NCBI RefSeq assembly: GCF_002775205.1
Contig: NC_036453.1
Span: 11,240,594-11,304,593, forward strand
DNA: 64,000 bases
Reading direction: 5' to 3'
Source of the DNA: Xiphophorus maculatus
Taxonomy: Eukaryota > Chordata > Actinopteri > Cyprinodontiformes > Poeciliidae
Shown here in pieces: positions 1-12,831 of this stretch; the stretch's first letter is position 1, and every line of letters begins with the position of its first letter. The position numbers and the translations under genes were made by a program. The notes beneath the pieces are model-generated. The model made no database searches and was not told where the DNA came from. It was given only the letters and a program-made list of their open reading frames with translations.

Positions 1-3000
1 CACCGGCATGCAGCAAACACTCGCAGCGAGAGGAAAGTGTGTCCCGTACACTTAACAAACCCCTTCTGTCCGCCACTACCGCACGCTCATTCACGTAATT
101 TACATCACACGTCTCCACTGGACGCGCACATTCAGACCTACTCAGGCCTCCGTAGTGAACACGCCTACACACTTCCTTTCCTTTGAACATCCAGTGCCAA
201 CGTGTCTCCGCTCCCTTTTCAAAATCAAACTTAAAAGTCAGAGCTCGAAATCCTTGTTCTCTTCAACTGTAAATCAGAAGTTATGTTTACTGATAGGCTC
301 ATCATTTCATTAAATAAAATTAAAGAAGACAGTTAGGTCATTAGAGGGGAAAAAAAAGAGATTAGGTAAAGAAGCAAAATTGTTTAGAACAAAGACCTTA
401 GTGTGAAACCTGTAGTCTTAACAATTTAATCAGAATTTATTTTTATTATTTCATTCATTTGAGGATTGGCTGCTGTGTTTTGGATCACTACTCTGCTGTG
501 AATCAGTTCAGGCCAAGTTTCATGCATCAGATTCGATAGAGGAGTCAACTAACAGAGCTGCCATCGATGTTTTTAATGTGCATTTTGAAGAATCACATTA
601 GAAAAGGTTGATGGAAGACAAAACATTTGAAATAAATTATTTAATTTTGTAAAAAAATAAATAAATAAATAAATTTTAAAAAAGGCTTTGGCTCTCACTT
701 GAGGTAGTTTTGGACTTGTTAATCATTTTCTGGTCTGGTCATGACCTTAAGAAGTTACCATGAAAACCGAAAGCTGTAGAGTCTGAGACGGAGCCCTTGT
801 TTTGTTTTAAGGTAAATTTCCTGGGAAGTCCACTTTTGAGAATAGACAGTTTTTTAAAAATATTTTTGACCTGCAAGAAAGCAACTTAGTTTTCACACAT
901 AGTTTTTGCTTTGTTTTTCTTTAATACATAATTATGTTTTGAAATATTTAGTGGTCAATTTAAGATTTCATGGAATGCTAAGTGTTGTACTGCAACCAAA
1001 ATCTAGACATCTACATTTAGAGCAGCTTCATTACAAATAAGCAAATTAAAAGTCAAATCTTCTTTTATGATATTTTTGAACATAACACTGATTGGATTTT
1101 ACGGCCACACATTTTGAGACAGCCTCATTCCCACAGAATGATTTCCAACTCATCTTTACGCTGATATCATCTCCAGAGTCAGGATGTGAACGTATGTGTG
1201 TTTACACACAAGTAACTGCCTCTGAGTCCTCTGGAAGTACAACATGCTGGTAGTAAACCTCCAGCTTACTGGCATGCTTTCACTTGCACTAAGTGGCATT
1301 TATGATGAAAATATCCTGTGTTTAGAGTTTATGATTTCAACTGGAAGGCAAAACAGAACAAGATGTAATCAAAGAAGAAAACGATGTGCTGCAATATTTT
1401 TAGCCAGACATTATACACTAAAGGATATAAATCACTAAAATACTTGAATGATGGCTTATTAATTTGACCCCCAATGACACAGTGAACAGCAGCAAATAAA
1501 ACGATGGATAAAAAACTCATAAAAAAAAAACAAGATAAGCGCGGAAAATAAAAAGTAGACCAATTCAAACATGAATAGGTGTGTTATTACAGCCACAGCC
1601 CTGACAAAGCTGAGCGCTCAGGAGCAGAAGCCCACATGACAAATCCTGTTGACCTTTCATGAACTTCACATGAACTTCAACTCTGCTTCCTGCGATTTGC
1701 TGACATCAGAAGAGACTGGGCGTGTTTTCCAAACGGCCACCACCACGCCTGCGTACACGAACAACGCTGACAGATGCCTCCATCAGGCACATGGGAAAAG
1801 TTTTCCAAGAGGTGCTGTGGGCAAATTCAGATCTGATCTTCTCTCTAAATAGACCTGGTGTAAAAACATCCTTACACAAAGCCTGTAGCTAGCCAAGTAG
1901 AAAGCTATTGTCGTACTTCTTCATGTGCTTGACATGCTGTAGCATTTTTATTACTGTGGTTATTAGAAAAATTCAAGTTACAGCATAGATTTTACAACCT
2001 GCATACAGAAGACAAACACACAAACTACAACAGTTATCTCTCTAAATGATTGGTAAATGGCAAAAAAATGTCCATGTTTGAAGATTCACTTCATGGCAGT
2101 TTGAACTCGTGCATTTCAAACTTCCTGTACTGCAATGCAAACACTGGTTTGGACATGAACAGGAACATTAGAGATTTGGCTTCAACTATTATTGTTATTC
2201 CTTCTTTATAACAAAAAAAGCCAAATGGATCCAAAAGGATCTCAAAAATAAATAAAAATTTTTTAAAAAGAACGGTTTCTACAAGTTTTGAACTGTTACT
2301 TTTTGAAATTCTTGTAGTAGCGCTGTAGTCCTAACGTTATAGCTTGGTAGCATGTCTTTTTGGAGGTGTCTTCTTTATTACTGAAAAAAGACATAGATCA
2401 TTAAGTAATGTTTGGGAAATAACTCATTGGAGCTTTAAACTAATGCTGTTGTAACTTTGAGTAGCAGGAGTGCTTACATTAGCTTTGAAATAAAACAAGA
2501 GATTTAGTTTCAAATGAGATTGATGTTATTTGGGGCTTTCATTAATAGCAAAAAATCAACAAATGAATAATTATATAACTTTTTAAATAATGCCTTACCA
2601 AAGCTTTGAACTGATACTTGTCTGCGTATAGCAGCTAGCTACGCTGCAGTGCTAATGTTGACTTGTTCAAAAATAAATTTGGTTAGTTTGGACATTTTGG
2701 ACATCTGTGATTCTCTATTACGGCACTTTAAAAGCTGAGGCTTTTGTTCACAAGATACAATAATCACTATACCAATAATCAATGGCAAGTTAGTAAGCTA
2801 ACGACAAAAAAGATCTCCTACAAAATTTCTACATTTTGTAAAGAGGAACTTCACGAGAGTGAAAACTCTGTCTTTTTCCATCGCCAGAGCTTAAAGAGAA
2901 AAGAACTTTTCACCGTTTTTAAATGTCAGAAAGTCCAATAATCTTCACTTAAGCTCTTAATGTAGGCAAAACAGAAGACAGAGTTTAATCAAATCCTGTA

Positions 3001-4949
3001 AAAGATTTTTTTCTTTTCAAACCACTACAAAAGATTTTATAAAATAAGGATTTAAATGACAGTTAAAGGAAAACTTGAAGTGTCATTTTGTCCACATCAT
3101 CTCATGAGACAATGAACAATAACCTAGATAGACTTTCTGTCATCTCATCGTCTGGCTAATACTTCTTTCACAACCACAATTGCTTTGTTTTTTTTTTTTT
3201 ATTGCTACCAGCATGGATGTCAGTAACTTTAATTAAATATCATTGTCTGCTTCTATTTTGTCTAAAAGAGCTTTTTCAAAATAAAACGTAACAGCTGTTT
3301 GTCGTTTAACAGTCTGTGTCAAACCAGTGTAGACATTAACAACATGCAGTATATGAAATAATATTTACCAAAGCCAGTCTATATTTTAGAAATATTATTT
3401 GATATTCAAAAGACAGAGGGTCAGAGGTCAGTCTCGGATAACTTTTCAGCTCCAGTTAGGCTGCAACGATGAAGCTTTTGAAAGCCATACTTTTACATTT
3501 TGATTAGAGAGGGGAAAGAAACAATTGCATTTCCTTTTTGTTTTCATGTTCAAGACTAACTCCTTCTAAAGTCTGATTTCCTGCACAACATACAACAATA
3601 ATCACTTCTTTAAAGCACATAAATGTTCATATTTTAAACTAATGTCATCTTTTGAACATAACGAATTAAAGGAAGCTGAGAACAGGACTGGACTGATGGT
3701 TTCCATTATGACTACTGTAAACCAAGACCCTCTAAAATTTTCAGACTGAAGCTTTTAATGATTGTTTGACCTTTTTTGGCTGTTTTAAATCATTGTATGT
3801 TTTATCAAAGCATTATAACTGATTTACAGATATAACTGTTGACATTTTGTATTTATATGCACGCTCGTATTGATTTTTTGAAACCTCATAAACGTAACTT
3901 TTTATTTCTGTGTTTAACATGCATAGGACGGATGGAATGGCACATAGTTCAGATTGTTTCGCAATATTTGCCCTCAGGATATAAAGCTGCTGCAACGCAA
4001 CCAATTCCAGGGAATAAATTGTCTCGGTAGTTTCTGCAGAAGCCTGTTAAAAGCCTATAAAAGTTTAAACTAAGTGCTGGTTTTACTGCCAGGTACCACA
4101 ACAAAAAAAAAAAAAACGTATATTCATGATGAAACCAATTTTTATGTGATATGATTTATAGTGCGACTCTAGTGGAGTCTTAAGATCTTGTTTGCGTTTT
4201 TGTTTTGTTTTTTTCCTGCTGGATGAAGAGTGGCTTTGTGGACTACTCATTCCCACCAGAAACCCAGAAATGGAGGGAATCGCTATAGCAACCACTAATG
4301 CAACATCTTTTACGTCTGTAGCTTGTACGAAGCCCGCTTGGTATTTGTTTCTTACACTAAACTGTCATCAGGTAAGTTCTAACTTCTTTAAAAGGGCGAA
4401 CTGAAGGAATATCCAAAATGTTTTTCCAAATAACACTTTAAAAATGTGACACCACCTATTATTTTCTATGCATTTTTTATGTAAATACACATTATAAGAC
4501 TATCGCTCCACTGGGAAGTTTGCATCTTTTCTTTAGAATCAACAGACTGTAAATGTTATGATGCCAAAATCATAAAATATACAAGGATGATTAGCACATC
4601 AAGGCAGACTGAGTTAAACTGTCACTTAAACATGCAGTCAACACAGATGGCCACTGGGCAGGCCAAGCTGTTCCCAGGGAAATTGGTTAGGTGTGTGTTA
4701 GTCTGTGTATGGGTCCTTACACACACACTCTTCACTCTCATTTCTATTCCTCCAATTCTCCAGATTTCTACCATCTACTACTTCTTGAATTGTTTATTGT
4801 GGACAGAGCAGTTAAAGATGAACAAAAGAAAGGAAAGTTTTTGACTCAACATCTGTGAAAATTTATCACCAAGATAGAACAGACTTATTATAGAGATGAA
4901 ATCGGAGGATGTTGGGGGGTTTTCAGCTAATGGCCATTTTTAGAGTTTG

Positions 4950-5025
4950 TAACTATTAGTCGATTACTAAATTAGCTGATGAGTATTTTCAATCTAATCA
5001 TCACGATTAATCATTTCAGCCCTAA
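4950..5025 (+). repeat. hAT-like MITE end, degenerate
   Basis: The segment carries the AGTCGATTACTAAATTAGCTG pattern region followed by GATTAATCATTTCAGCCCT, the same kind of end seen at about 12345-12425. This alternating GATTA/TAATC pattern is common in non-autonomous teleost DNA elements. The other end is not recognisable here. Confidence 0.4.
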
Positions 5026-5545
5026 TCACAAGAATCTATAATTTCCACAAACTCAGATAAGACGGATGGCTGAAGGTTTACTCACACTTTGGTTTAATTA
5101 TGTACAGATCATATGAGATTTTATATGATCGTATAATCAAACTATTTTGTCTTGTAAAGTACTTTGGAAGTACCTTTAAATCAAATGGGGGGTGTCATGC
5201 TTTGACCTGACAATGAAGACTTCAAGAAGTCATTTTCTACCATTACTTGCCAAGGTCACTTTGACAATTACGTAACAGATTTATTCCAAAGTCAGAGTGA
5301 TACAAAAATGAACCGAGTGTTAAATCAGCCATTCTGCAACAACTACCTAACTACTCCAACACCTAAGATGTTTTTTTTGTTTTTTTCTCTGCAGGATATT
5401 TTGGCTAACATTGTATTCTTTTGTACCTTGATTAATGATTAGTCAACCAATGAAAGCACGCTTGCATTTAGTGGAAATTCGATTCATCTCAGTGTCACCT
5501 CCAGATGGTGTGAATGTGTAGAATGTACTAGTGGTAGAAAACATG

Positions 5546-5573
5546 GAGGAGGAGGAGGAGGAGGAGGAAGAGG
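5546..5573 (+). repeat. (GGA)n microsatellite
   Basis: About nine GGA/GAG units in a row, followed by a looser purine-rich stretch to about 5595. Confidence 0.8.
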
Positions 5574-6239
5574 TGAAGGAAGAACAAGAGGAGGAATGAC
5601 AGAGCTGCAGTAAGCTCCTCATCCTTGTACTGCGGCAGCCTGAGCTTCCTGTATCAGAGTCAGATCACGACATAAAGGGGAGTCCCTGATCCATTCATAA
5701 CTGGTTACAAGTCCAACCAGTGTGAAACCAGTTTCTCTCCCAGATCATAACTTTAAATCTACCTTTAAGTCTCCCTTCCACTCTCCATCCCAGGCTCAAA
5801 CTACTTTAAGTTGGTAAAGAGTTTGGGAATCTCTGCAGATCAGCAGCTGTGTGTGATTCTTGGATCTACAGCAGCTCTGCTGGTGTCTCAAACATTTCAA
5901 TTCTGAGCCTGGATCTGGTGGGTGAGCTTCAATTTTTGGTATCATGACGAGAGAATTGGCCTCCTCTGCTCTGCTCTGCCTTCGTCATATAAACAGAGAT
6001 GTGTCTCTATAAATAGAGCTAAAGCCCCGAAGCAGTCCGGCCCGAGCAAGACAACCCAGTGAACAGAGGGGAAAAAAAGCAATAGAGAGAAACCAACAAC
6101 TCTACTTCCTTTACCGACTGAGTCTAAGGCAAAAAAAGGTAAAGTTTCTACTTGAGTTCTGCATGTTTTGACATTTTTTTCTTTATCATATAGAGAAACC
6201 CCTTCTACCTTTCTCAGGAACTCACACAAGAAACCACAA

Positions 6240-6482
6240 TCACACCAGTCTGTTCCTAATCCGAAGGCCACCAAATCGGATCCCCTCAACACCTTGGCTG
6301 CGCCTAGAAATTCGGTCCATGAAAGTGATGAACAGAATCGGTGACAAACGGCAGCCCTGGCGGAGTTCAACTCTCACCTGAAATAAGCCCGACTTACTGC
6401 CGGCAATGCGGACCAGACTCTGACACCGGTCATACAGGGACCTGACAGCCCGTATCAAAGGGCCCGGTACCCCATACTCCAC
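6240..6482 (-). mobile_element. LINE reverse transcriptase fragment
   Basis: Reading the minus strand gives about 80 residues that match the reverse-transcriptase core common in fish non-LTR retrotransposons: EYGVPGPLIRAVRSLYDR, then LRQGCRLSPILFITFMDRIS and RRSQGVEGIRFG. The 'LRQGC-LSP-LF--FMDRISRRSQ' pattern is diagnostic. The frame breaks just before the FADD catalytic motif would appear, and there is no endonuclease domain, so this is a dead fragment. It has no relation to the host genes nearby. The exact LINE clade cannot be assigned by eye. Confidence 0.8.
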
Positions 6483-6511
6483 CCATCAATAGCTACTATT
6501 CTTCATTTTTT

Positions 6512-6635
6512 AAATGCATTCTTGCTCTAACACACCTGAATTACCTCTTCAGCATGCCATCAAACTCTGCAGAGGCTTCGTAATGAGCCATTCATTTAAT
6601 TCAGGTGTGTTGGAGAAGGAATGCATCCAACTCTA
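6512..6635. repeat. Fold-back MITE fragment
   Basis: The arms TCTAACACACCTGAATTA on the left and TAATTCAGGTGTGTTGGAGA on the right are inverted copies with a few mismatches, flanked by matching GCATTC/GAATGC. The same CAGGTGTGTTG core occurs in the MITE at 12832-13055, so both probably derive from one family. Confidence 0.55.
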
Positions 6636-6639
6636 CTTT

Positions 6640-8155
6640 CAGACATCTGATCTTGATGCTCAATTACAATTTTCAGTCTTTTTTGATTTAAAGTAGTGAC
6701 ATGTTGGGTAATGAGGGATTTTAATGCATCTCCATCCAGTTTCGTTTATCCCTGCTGACATTTCCTGTATTTCCTCCTCAGACCTGCTCTGCATCATTTC
6801 TGTGATTCAGCCACCAAACGGCAAAAACAACAACATCTACCGAGGCGATTGCTCAGATGCAAACACTCTGCTTCCCACATCATTTTTCTCGTTTTTTAAC
6901 CCACTCTCATTTATCTCTTCTGACTCCCAAACACAACCAGACAAGCAGCCAGCTGGCCAACAGACCAGTCATCCACTCACTCAGCTGGGTTGGTTCACCA
7001 TCAGATGTGATTCAAGCAAGGAAACAAGTCTGTGCACGAGGACGCTGAGCAGGAACCGGAGAGAACTTGAAGCACATTCCTGCGAACTGCTGCTGATGCT
7101 GATGATCGAGGAACTGAAGCTGGCTGTACACGACAGCACGACTGGAAATAGAAAAATCCAACAAGCCCAAATATTTCCTCACCACCTGGAGAACATATCA
7201 GTTTTTTTTTAGGGAACTCCGACATCCTGCATTCATTCAGATTAAAATGTGAATCATCAAGCGTCACTTCAAGTAACGCCACCTTTAAAAGTACTTAAAA
7301 ATTCACTAACCAAACCAGTTAAGCATGCCAGTTTGGCTGCAATTTGATCCAAATGCAGACCAGCAGTGGCTCCATCCAGGATTTGATCAATTACATCAAA
7401 GACCTGGCATGCCTAGAGTAGCTGCAGCATCTGACAGGCAGTCAAAACAAGACACAGAAAAAAATATCAGCAGATTTATAAGCACCACCAGCAACAGTGT
7501 TTAAAAGCTGAAAATAGCAACTTTGAACACAGCCATGAGCTACATTTGCTACATGATGAGCAGAAACAACAAAACCTTAGTAAAAATAATTTAAAAAAAA
7601 GTTAGTGATAACCTTTATATTAATTGAAAACTCTTTTGAAAAAGCATTTTGCCGTATATTGAGGAGAATAAAAGCAAAATCATGCAAGGTTTTCCTCCCA
7701 TTTTGGCCAAAAGTATTTCTTCCCTCTCCCAAGCAAAGAGGTGGCACCAAAATGAACATTTTGTTTTGAAGCGCGATCTTTGACAGTTTAACCAGAAACA
7801 ACAGAGTTCCTATCTGACTCCAGATGGAGGCGCTTGCACTGCAGACGTCGCTGCAATGTTTGGAAACAGCAGACAAGTTTATGGATTTGAAGTTAAAATA
7901 CATTAAAACTAACTCAATCTGTGTATGAGGGACAAAAGTTTTGATATCTCAGAGATCAATTTTTGCTCAGCAGGTTAGTGAATCATTACCTACTGTGCAG
8001 CATCGCTTCCCTCCCATTCGCACATAGCTGGACTTTGCACCACTGCGACCTTTGCTGTGGATGTCCTGCTGATGTCGTACGACTGACCCCGTTTGCGCAT
8101 CAACGTCTCAGCTGATCCACTGAATGTAAGACCATGCTTAGATAGGCCTTACTGG
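6640..8155. other. Intergenic, nothing recognised
   Basis: Non-coding DNA with open frames of up to 162 codons (6724-7212 plus) that lack domain signatures, codon bias or splice context. I could not tie it to a repeat family. Confidence 0.4.
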
Positions 8156-8160
8156 CAGAT

Positions 8161-8320
8161 GGACTGAACTTATATAGCACTTTTCCAATCATTTTGACCA
8201 CTCAAAGCACTTTACACTACAGTCGCATTTTTACACTACAGGATTACTAGAGGAAACTGGAATCGAACCTACAACCTTCTGATCACAGGACGACTACTCT
8301 ACCACAGAGCCACAGTCACC
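8161..8320 (-). mobile_element. tRNA-derived SINE (minus strand)
   Basis: On the minus strand the element starts with a tRNA-like head. The RNA polymerase III A box TGGCTCTGTGG lies at 8312-8302 and a perfect B box GGTTCGATTCC at 8269-8259, spaced as in tRNA genes. The 3' part has the teleost SINE/LINE-shared tail (GTAAAGTGCTTTGAGTGGTC, then AAGTGCTATATAAGTTCAG). It is not a functional tRNA because no cloverleaf or acceptor stem closes. Target duplications were not identified. Confidence 0.75.
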
Positions 8321-8446
8321 TCACTGGTGCTAAAACACAGCTATGTTATCAGTTACCTGCTGTGGTGGGCACTCTTCCCCTAATCTAATTTTTTTGATTA
8401 GCGCTTTTGCTAACTTTCAAAGACCTTAGCATACTCAGCTCTGTGT

Positions 8447-8582
8447 TGCCCTGCGACAGACTGGCGACCTCTCCAGGGCGTTCTCCGCCTCTCGCCCGGA
8501 ACATTAGCTGGAGAATGGTACCAGCACCCCTCCTGACCCCAGTAGGGACAAGAGTGTTAGAAAATGGAGGGATGGATAGCAT
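8447..8582 (-). repeat. Dispersed teleost repeat, minus copy
   Basis: On the minus strand this reads TCCATCCCTCCATTTTCTAA..., then TTGTCCCTACTGGGGTCAGG and CGGGCGAGAGGCGG, ending with GGTCGCCAGTCTGTCGCAGG. The same order of blocks occurs on the plus strand at 45128-45300, so the two loci are inverted copies of one family. Confidence 0.75.
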
Positions 8583-8749
8583 ACTTAGCTTCCCTTAAGT
8601 TAATTTTTACGGATAAATTCTAAATTGCTAATTTACTTGGCTATTTTGTAATCAGATGCTGAATAAAGTTTGACATCTGTGTAGAAGTTTTAATTATCGA
8701 CTGTTAAGAATTCTTCAATAACAAATTTGACCCTGTTGAAGAAATGGTA

Positions 8750-8935
8750 GATATTAACATGGTTGTATTTAGCGCTTTAGCATTAGCTGTTACTAAATAC
8801 AATGTTGGGATAGTGCTTCAGCATTAGCTCCCACTAACTCATGTTGGCTTAGCTCTTTAGCGTCAACAGAATGACTGATAATTACTAGTGCTTTATGGTT
8901 AGCACAGCTAGCTTTTCAGTTAACGGTGCCCGTCC
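8750..8935 (+). repeat. GCTTTAGCATTAGC-type minisatellite, copy 1
   Basis: About four diverged units of roughly 40-45 bases, each with a core like AGCGCTTTAGCATTAGC followed by (C)CACTAA...ATGTTGG. Related arrays lie at 43560-43815 and 50670-50835 in clip2 introns. Confidence 0.65.
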
Positions 8936-9419
8936 AAAGTTATCGGCACCAAAAGTGTCAAAAACTGTCATCAAGGTAGATAGCGGTGGAAACGTGAAGA
9001 GACGGTAAGAGTGAAGTTAGAGCTGAGGTCCACATTATTATTTTGATTTAGTTGTATCCCCTCTAAGTGCAAAACAAGAATTTGGAAGACAATATTTCAT
9101 CATAAAGAAATGTTTGAAGTGGGTTTTCTCTAAAATTAAATAAAAAGACTCAACAAAACCATTCTTACAAACCAAACTGGCATTTCTGACAAACTATTTT
9201 CACTGAGTGGTTGTGACAGAGCAGCCATTAGGGACACAGGAAAGAATATATGAGGCCTACTTTTGTCCAAAAGCTACTGGTATGATTGTCACTGTTAATT
9301 AGGCGCCACTGATACCAAAATGTAAAAACTTTGTGTAAAAAAACTTAAGACACACTTGCTGCTTCCCTGGGCAGGTGCTGCTGATCAGATGCACTTGATT
9401 AATTGATCATCAATGTGGC

Positions 9420-9624
9420 CACCTCCATGAAAGCAGGAGTTTTCATAGTCTGATGCTCTGCAGCATACATGCCAAGACAGAAAGACATCAGCCGTAATCG
9501 ATGTGGTAGAGAAGCTACAGTTGCTGCACCTCAATCTGGAAAAAGCAAACATTCTGAAGAGAATGATAAAATCGTACAGAAATGGCTCCTAAAAGTTATT
9601 GCATGTTCGAGAAACAATGAGTGA
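9420..9624 (+). pseudogene. Tc1/mariner-like transposase, N-terminal remnant
   Basis: From the ATG at 9469 the frame reads MPRQKDISRNRCGREATVAA followed by PQSGKS and ends at a stop at 9622-9624. This resembles the start of a fish Tc1-like transposase (MPR-KDIS ... EAIVAAHQSGK). The DNA upstream (CATGAAAGCAGGAGTTTT) also matches the usual leader of that family. The helix-turn-helix and DDE regions are lost or unrecognisable, so it is a non-functional fossil. Confidence 0.7.
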
Positions 9625-10444
9625 TCTGATGCCCTTCTGCAAAGTTAATTTAGAAAATCTGGCAAAAAACAGATCATTTTCGTTTGTCCCAACATATAAA
9701 ACCAGGGCACAGGAATCAAAAGTTGATGCAATTTCACTTGCATATTTCAACCAACAACTATGTAAACAAGTGGCTGCGTTGCTGCTAAGTGACAGGTGTC
9801 TTCCAGTGCAACTACAGTTCACAACAGCCTGAACCGCAGCAGCTGTACTTCTGCAGCGCTCAATAAGAGGAAACCATCTGCCACGCAGGATGTGGGGCAT
9901 TATTTATTTTTTGCGGTTTGTTCAGAAAAAAAAAGTGACAAGCCTACAATAAGCATTCTGTCAGACCAAGAAGACCTTTGTGTTACAAAGCAACAAAAGG
10001 GGTAACGTCATAGGGCACATGAGTAAAACAGCTGCAGTTACGCTGCATTTTTACTCTCAGTGGACAATTTAAAAATGCACAAAAAAAGCTGCTGATGCAG
10101 GTTCAACAGCAGTTATTGTAAATAAAGCAGATTTACAATATTTGCATGCATGTCCACAGGCTGAGCTTATGTGCAAATAATAAAAGTCGGGTTAATTTCT
10201 ATAAAGCAGAATTAACTTTGGTTTTCGCAGGTTCAGTTTCAGCCTTGTGATCTTCAATCACCAGGCTGCAGGCAGATCTATCGGTTTCCACTTTGTGCTA
10301 CAAAACTTTCATTCACCGAAGCAGTCTCATGTTTACCCCGGAGTCCAGAGCTTCTTTGACAATTCACACAGATTTTACATAAAAGAAACTCGAGCCACAT
10401 TTAATCTGACACAGAGAATGCTAAAACGTTCAAAAGCAGTCATT

Positions 10445-10884
10445 TGTCATGGAAAAAAAAATTACTTTAACAAGAGTCTGGATGAGAAGAAATAAGAAAT
10501 TTATTAAAACCTTGCAAGGTGAGAACAGAAATACAGAGTCAAAGGAGTCTGTCAAGTCTGCTCTGACCAACAGTGGATTCTGGCTTCCTTTTATATGTGC
10601 TGGTCAGCAGATCATATAGCAGGAGGGTGTCACCGTCTCTGGGTGTTTCCCAACAGAGAGAAGAGAGACCTGATTGGATTATAGGTGTGAATCCTTGATT
10701 GTTATGCACCAAGGATTCTGTGGAGCCCAACACCAATGGTCTTGCTAAGGAAAGGATGGTTTTGCTATTGTTAAGGAAAGGGGGGTTGTTACTTAATGCA
10801 TAAAATGCAGCCTAAGTTCTGGGTTGGAGAAGTAACACCTAGATAGTCTCCTGGATCACAGACATCCCCTGCTGTTATATGACA
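10445..10884 (-). mobile_element. Possible solo LTR (minus strand)
   Basis: The segment is bounded by TGTCAT at 10445 and ATGACA ending at 10884, a 6-bp inverted terminus of the TG...CA type. Reading the minus strand, a TATA box (CATATAAAAGG, about 10600) is followed about 95 bases later by a polyadenylation signal (AATAAA, about 10503), the order expected for U3-R-U5. No target-site duplication is visible and no retroviral coding region flanks it, so this remains a hypothesis. Confidence 0.35.
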
Positions 10885-11814
10885 CTGTAGAAATCTATAG
10901 GAGAGCAGCTTAAACCAATCTCTTTTTAAGATCATGCAGACACAATCTAAAGCACAAGAGGGGTGAGGGGCACATTGTAAAATTTTCCATTACATATTGC
11001 TTAAAAAAAAGTTGATATTTTATCATTGAAAAGTGTTGCTATTTAAAGAAATGTGGCAGACACTGAAACTTCCTTTCTCTCCCCCCCACCACTTATGTTT
11101 TCAGCCAACAGAGAGCAACACTGCTGGGAATATTTCAACTCTGACTCGCAGAAATGTTTGTAAAACTACACTTCCCCCTAGCTGCCTCATCCCTCTCAGC
11201 CCAGCAGCTTTTTTTACAGGCTTCAGCCCAGCAGATGAAAGGTCTGAGAGATCAGAATATCAGTCAGATCAATGACATTATGACCAATATGCAGTCATGG
11301 GATGGTACTTGAACTGTGCTGAGGAAGTTAAATGGGAATTTGACATGAAGTAACAGCGATTCTACCTAATGTGCAGGTTTGATTTTAAAATAATTAACTT
11401 AAATGAAAAAAAAATTAAGACTATGCTCCATAATGCATGATTTAAATAATTTTGCAAAGATAATTTGTAAAATGTGTCATACACTTATGTTGCCCTGATA
11501 ACCCGAAATTAAATCCAGTGCAACTGTGTGCATTCATGAACCCACCTGTGGGTAATTTTACCTCATCATGAACGCAGCTGTTCCATAAAAGCATCAGAAG
11601 TTTGTTAGAGAGCAATAGTGAACAAACAGCATCCCGGTGACCACAGCGGAGAGGTCAGAAGGAAAAACGAGAAGTTTATCAAACAACGCGCCAAGCTTTG
11701 AACGCTCACAGAGCCATCCGTCATCTGAAAGTGGAAAGACGTTGAAGCTTAGTCTGCAAATTATTCCAGGAGTAAAGTGCCCAAAAACTACAATGAACCG
11801 GATATGAAGTAAAA

Positions 11815-12425
11815 CTGTAAAAGATTATTTTAGTTATCGATTTTTCTGAAGAGTAATCAATTTGAATACAAAAATTGGGATGTTCTGTTCAGCTTACTTT
11901 ATACAATATTAACAATATGTAAAAAAAAAAAAAAAAAAAAAATTTCACTGCCTAAAAGTCAAAAACAGAATTATTTTAGAGCACGCTTGATCATTGGTGG
12001 CAAAGTCTGAAAAAACTCTAAATAAATGCTTAAATAAGCACTTTCTCCACTACACATCAATACAGTGTCAGGCTGATCTGTTGACTCTTTCAATTAATAA
12101 TTGGGTAGGAAAAGTGCTTAGAAATTAAAGGGGGGTTGTTGGTTTGTTTACAGAATTCGAACCAGGTGATCCTAAATCCGTAATACTTGAGTTCTGGGTT
12201 GAACAAATTCATAGACAAAAAAGTTTTTTGTTTTTTTTTTTATCTTAATGTATATATTGTGGTATAGTTTTGGTTTAGTCACTGCTCTGACTGTATTGTT
12301 TTTTTCTGAAAGTTGTATGTTTTACTTTGTATACTTCAGTTAATTATTAATCAGTCACTAAATTAGTTGGCGATTATTTCAATAATCGATTTGTCGTAAT
12401 GATCCGATTAAATGTTTCAACCCAG
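11815..12425. mobile_element. hAT-like non-autonomous element inside the Tc1 remnant
   Basis: The ends contain mirrored GATTATTTTAGTTATCGATT (left) and CAATAATCGATTTGTCGTAA (right) patterns, and the segment sits between two pieces of the same Tc1-like element. It includes an A homopolymer at 11921-11942. Exact ends and target duplication are not resolved. Confidence 0.45.
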
Positions 12426-12831
12426 TATGAATAAAAAAATAAATCAATTAATTAAAAAAAGACAAAAGGCCTGTATGGGAACTCAGAGAGCCACAATCAG
12501 GTGGAGAGAATCTGCTGTGAGGACATCCACTTGTCTTGCACTACACTAATCTGGCTTTTATAACAAAACAAATAGCAAGAAGAAGACTAAGAAAGAAAAA
12601 AGTCCTGAGGAGACAGGTTTGTAACTTCACACAAGCCACATTGACAACACTGGAAGCATGTAGAAGAACGTCCTCTACTCAGATGACTACAAAACAGACT
12701 TTTTTGGCCTACATGCAAAAACATCACCAAAAAAACACCATCTTTAAAGTAAAAATCAGTGGCAGCATCATGCAGTGGGGCAGTTTTCTACAGCGGGATA
12801 TCTAAAAGCAATTTAGAGAGACCAACTAACC

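Larger units (their letters stand above)
1..5930. other. Left flank, no gene recognised
   Basis: AT-rich non-coding DNA. I find no splice-bounded coding exon on either strand; the open frames are short and have no protein-like composition. The first ~260 bases are richer in CpG than the following kilobases, but nothing there marks a promoter or exon. A hAT-like repeat piece (about 4950-5025) and a GGA microsatellite (5546-5573) are the only recognisable objects. If the gene starting near 14.76 kb runs leftward, this stretch would be part of one of its introns. Confidence 0.5.

Noticed and set aside
5942..6370. 142-codon minus-strand frame
   Set aside because: Out of frame with the LINE reverse transcriptase that overlaps it; rest is repeat sequence.
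6724..7212. 162-codon plus-strand open frame
   Set aside because: No domain, repeat of known protein motifs, splice context or codon bias; overlapping frames are equally open.
8259..8312. tRNA gene on the minus strand
   Set aside because: Same reason: tRNA-like head joined to a SINE tail.
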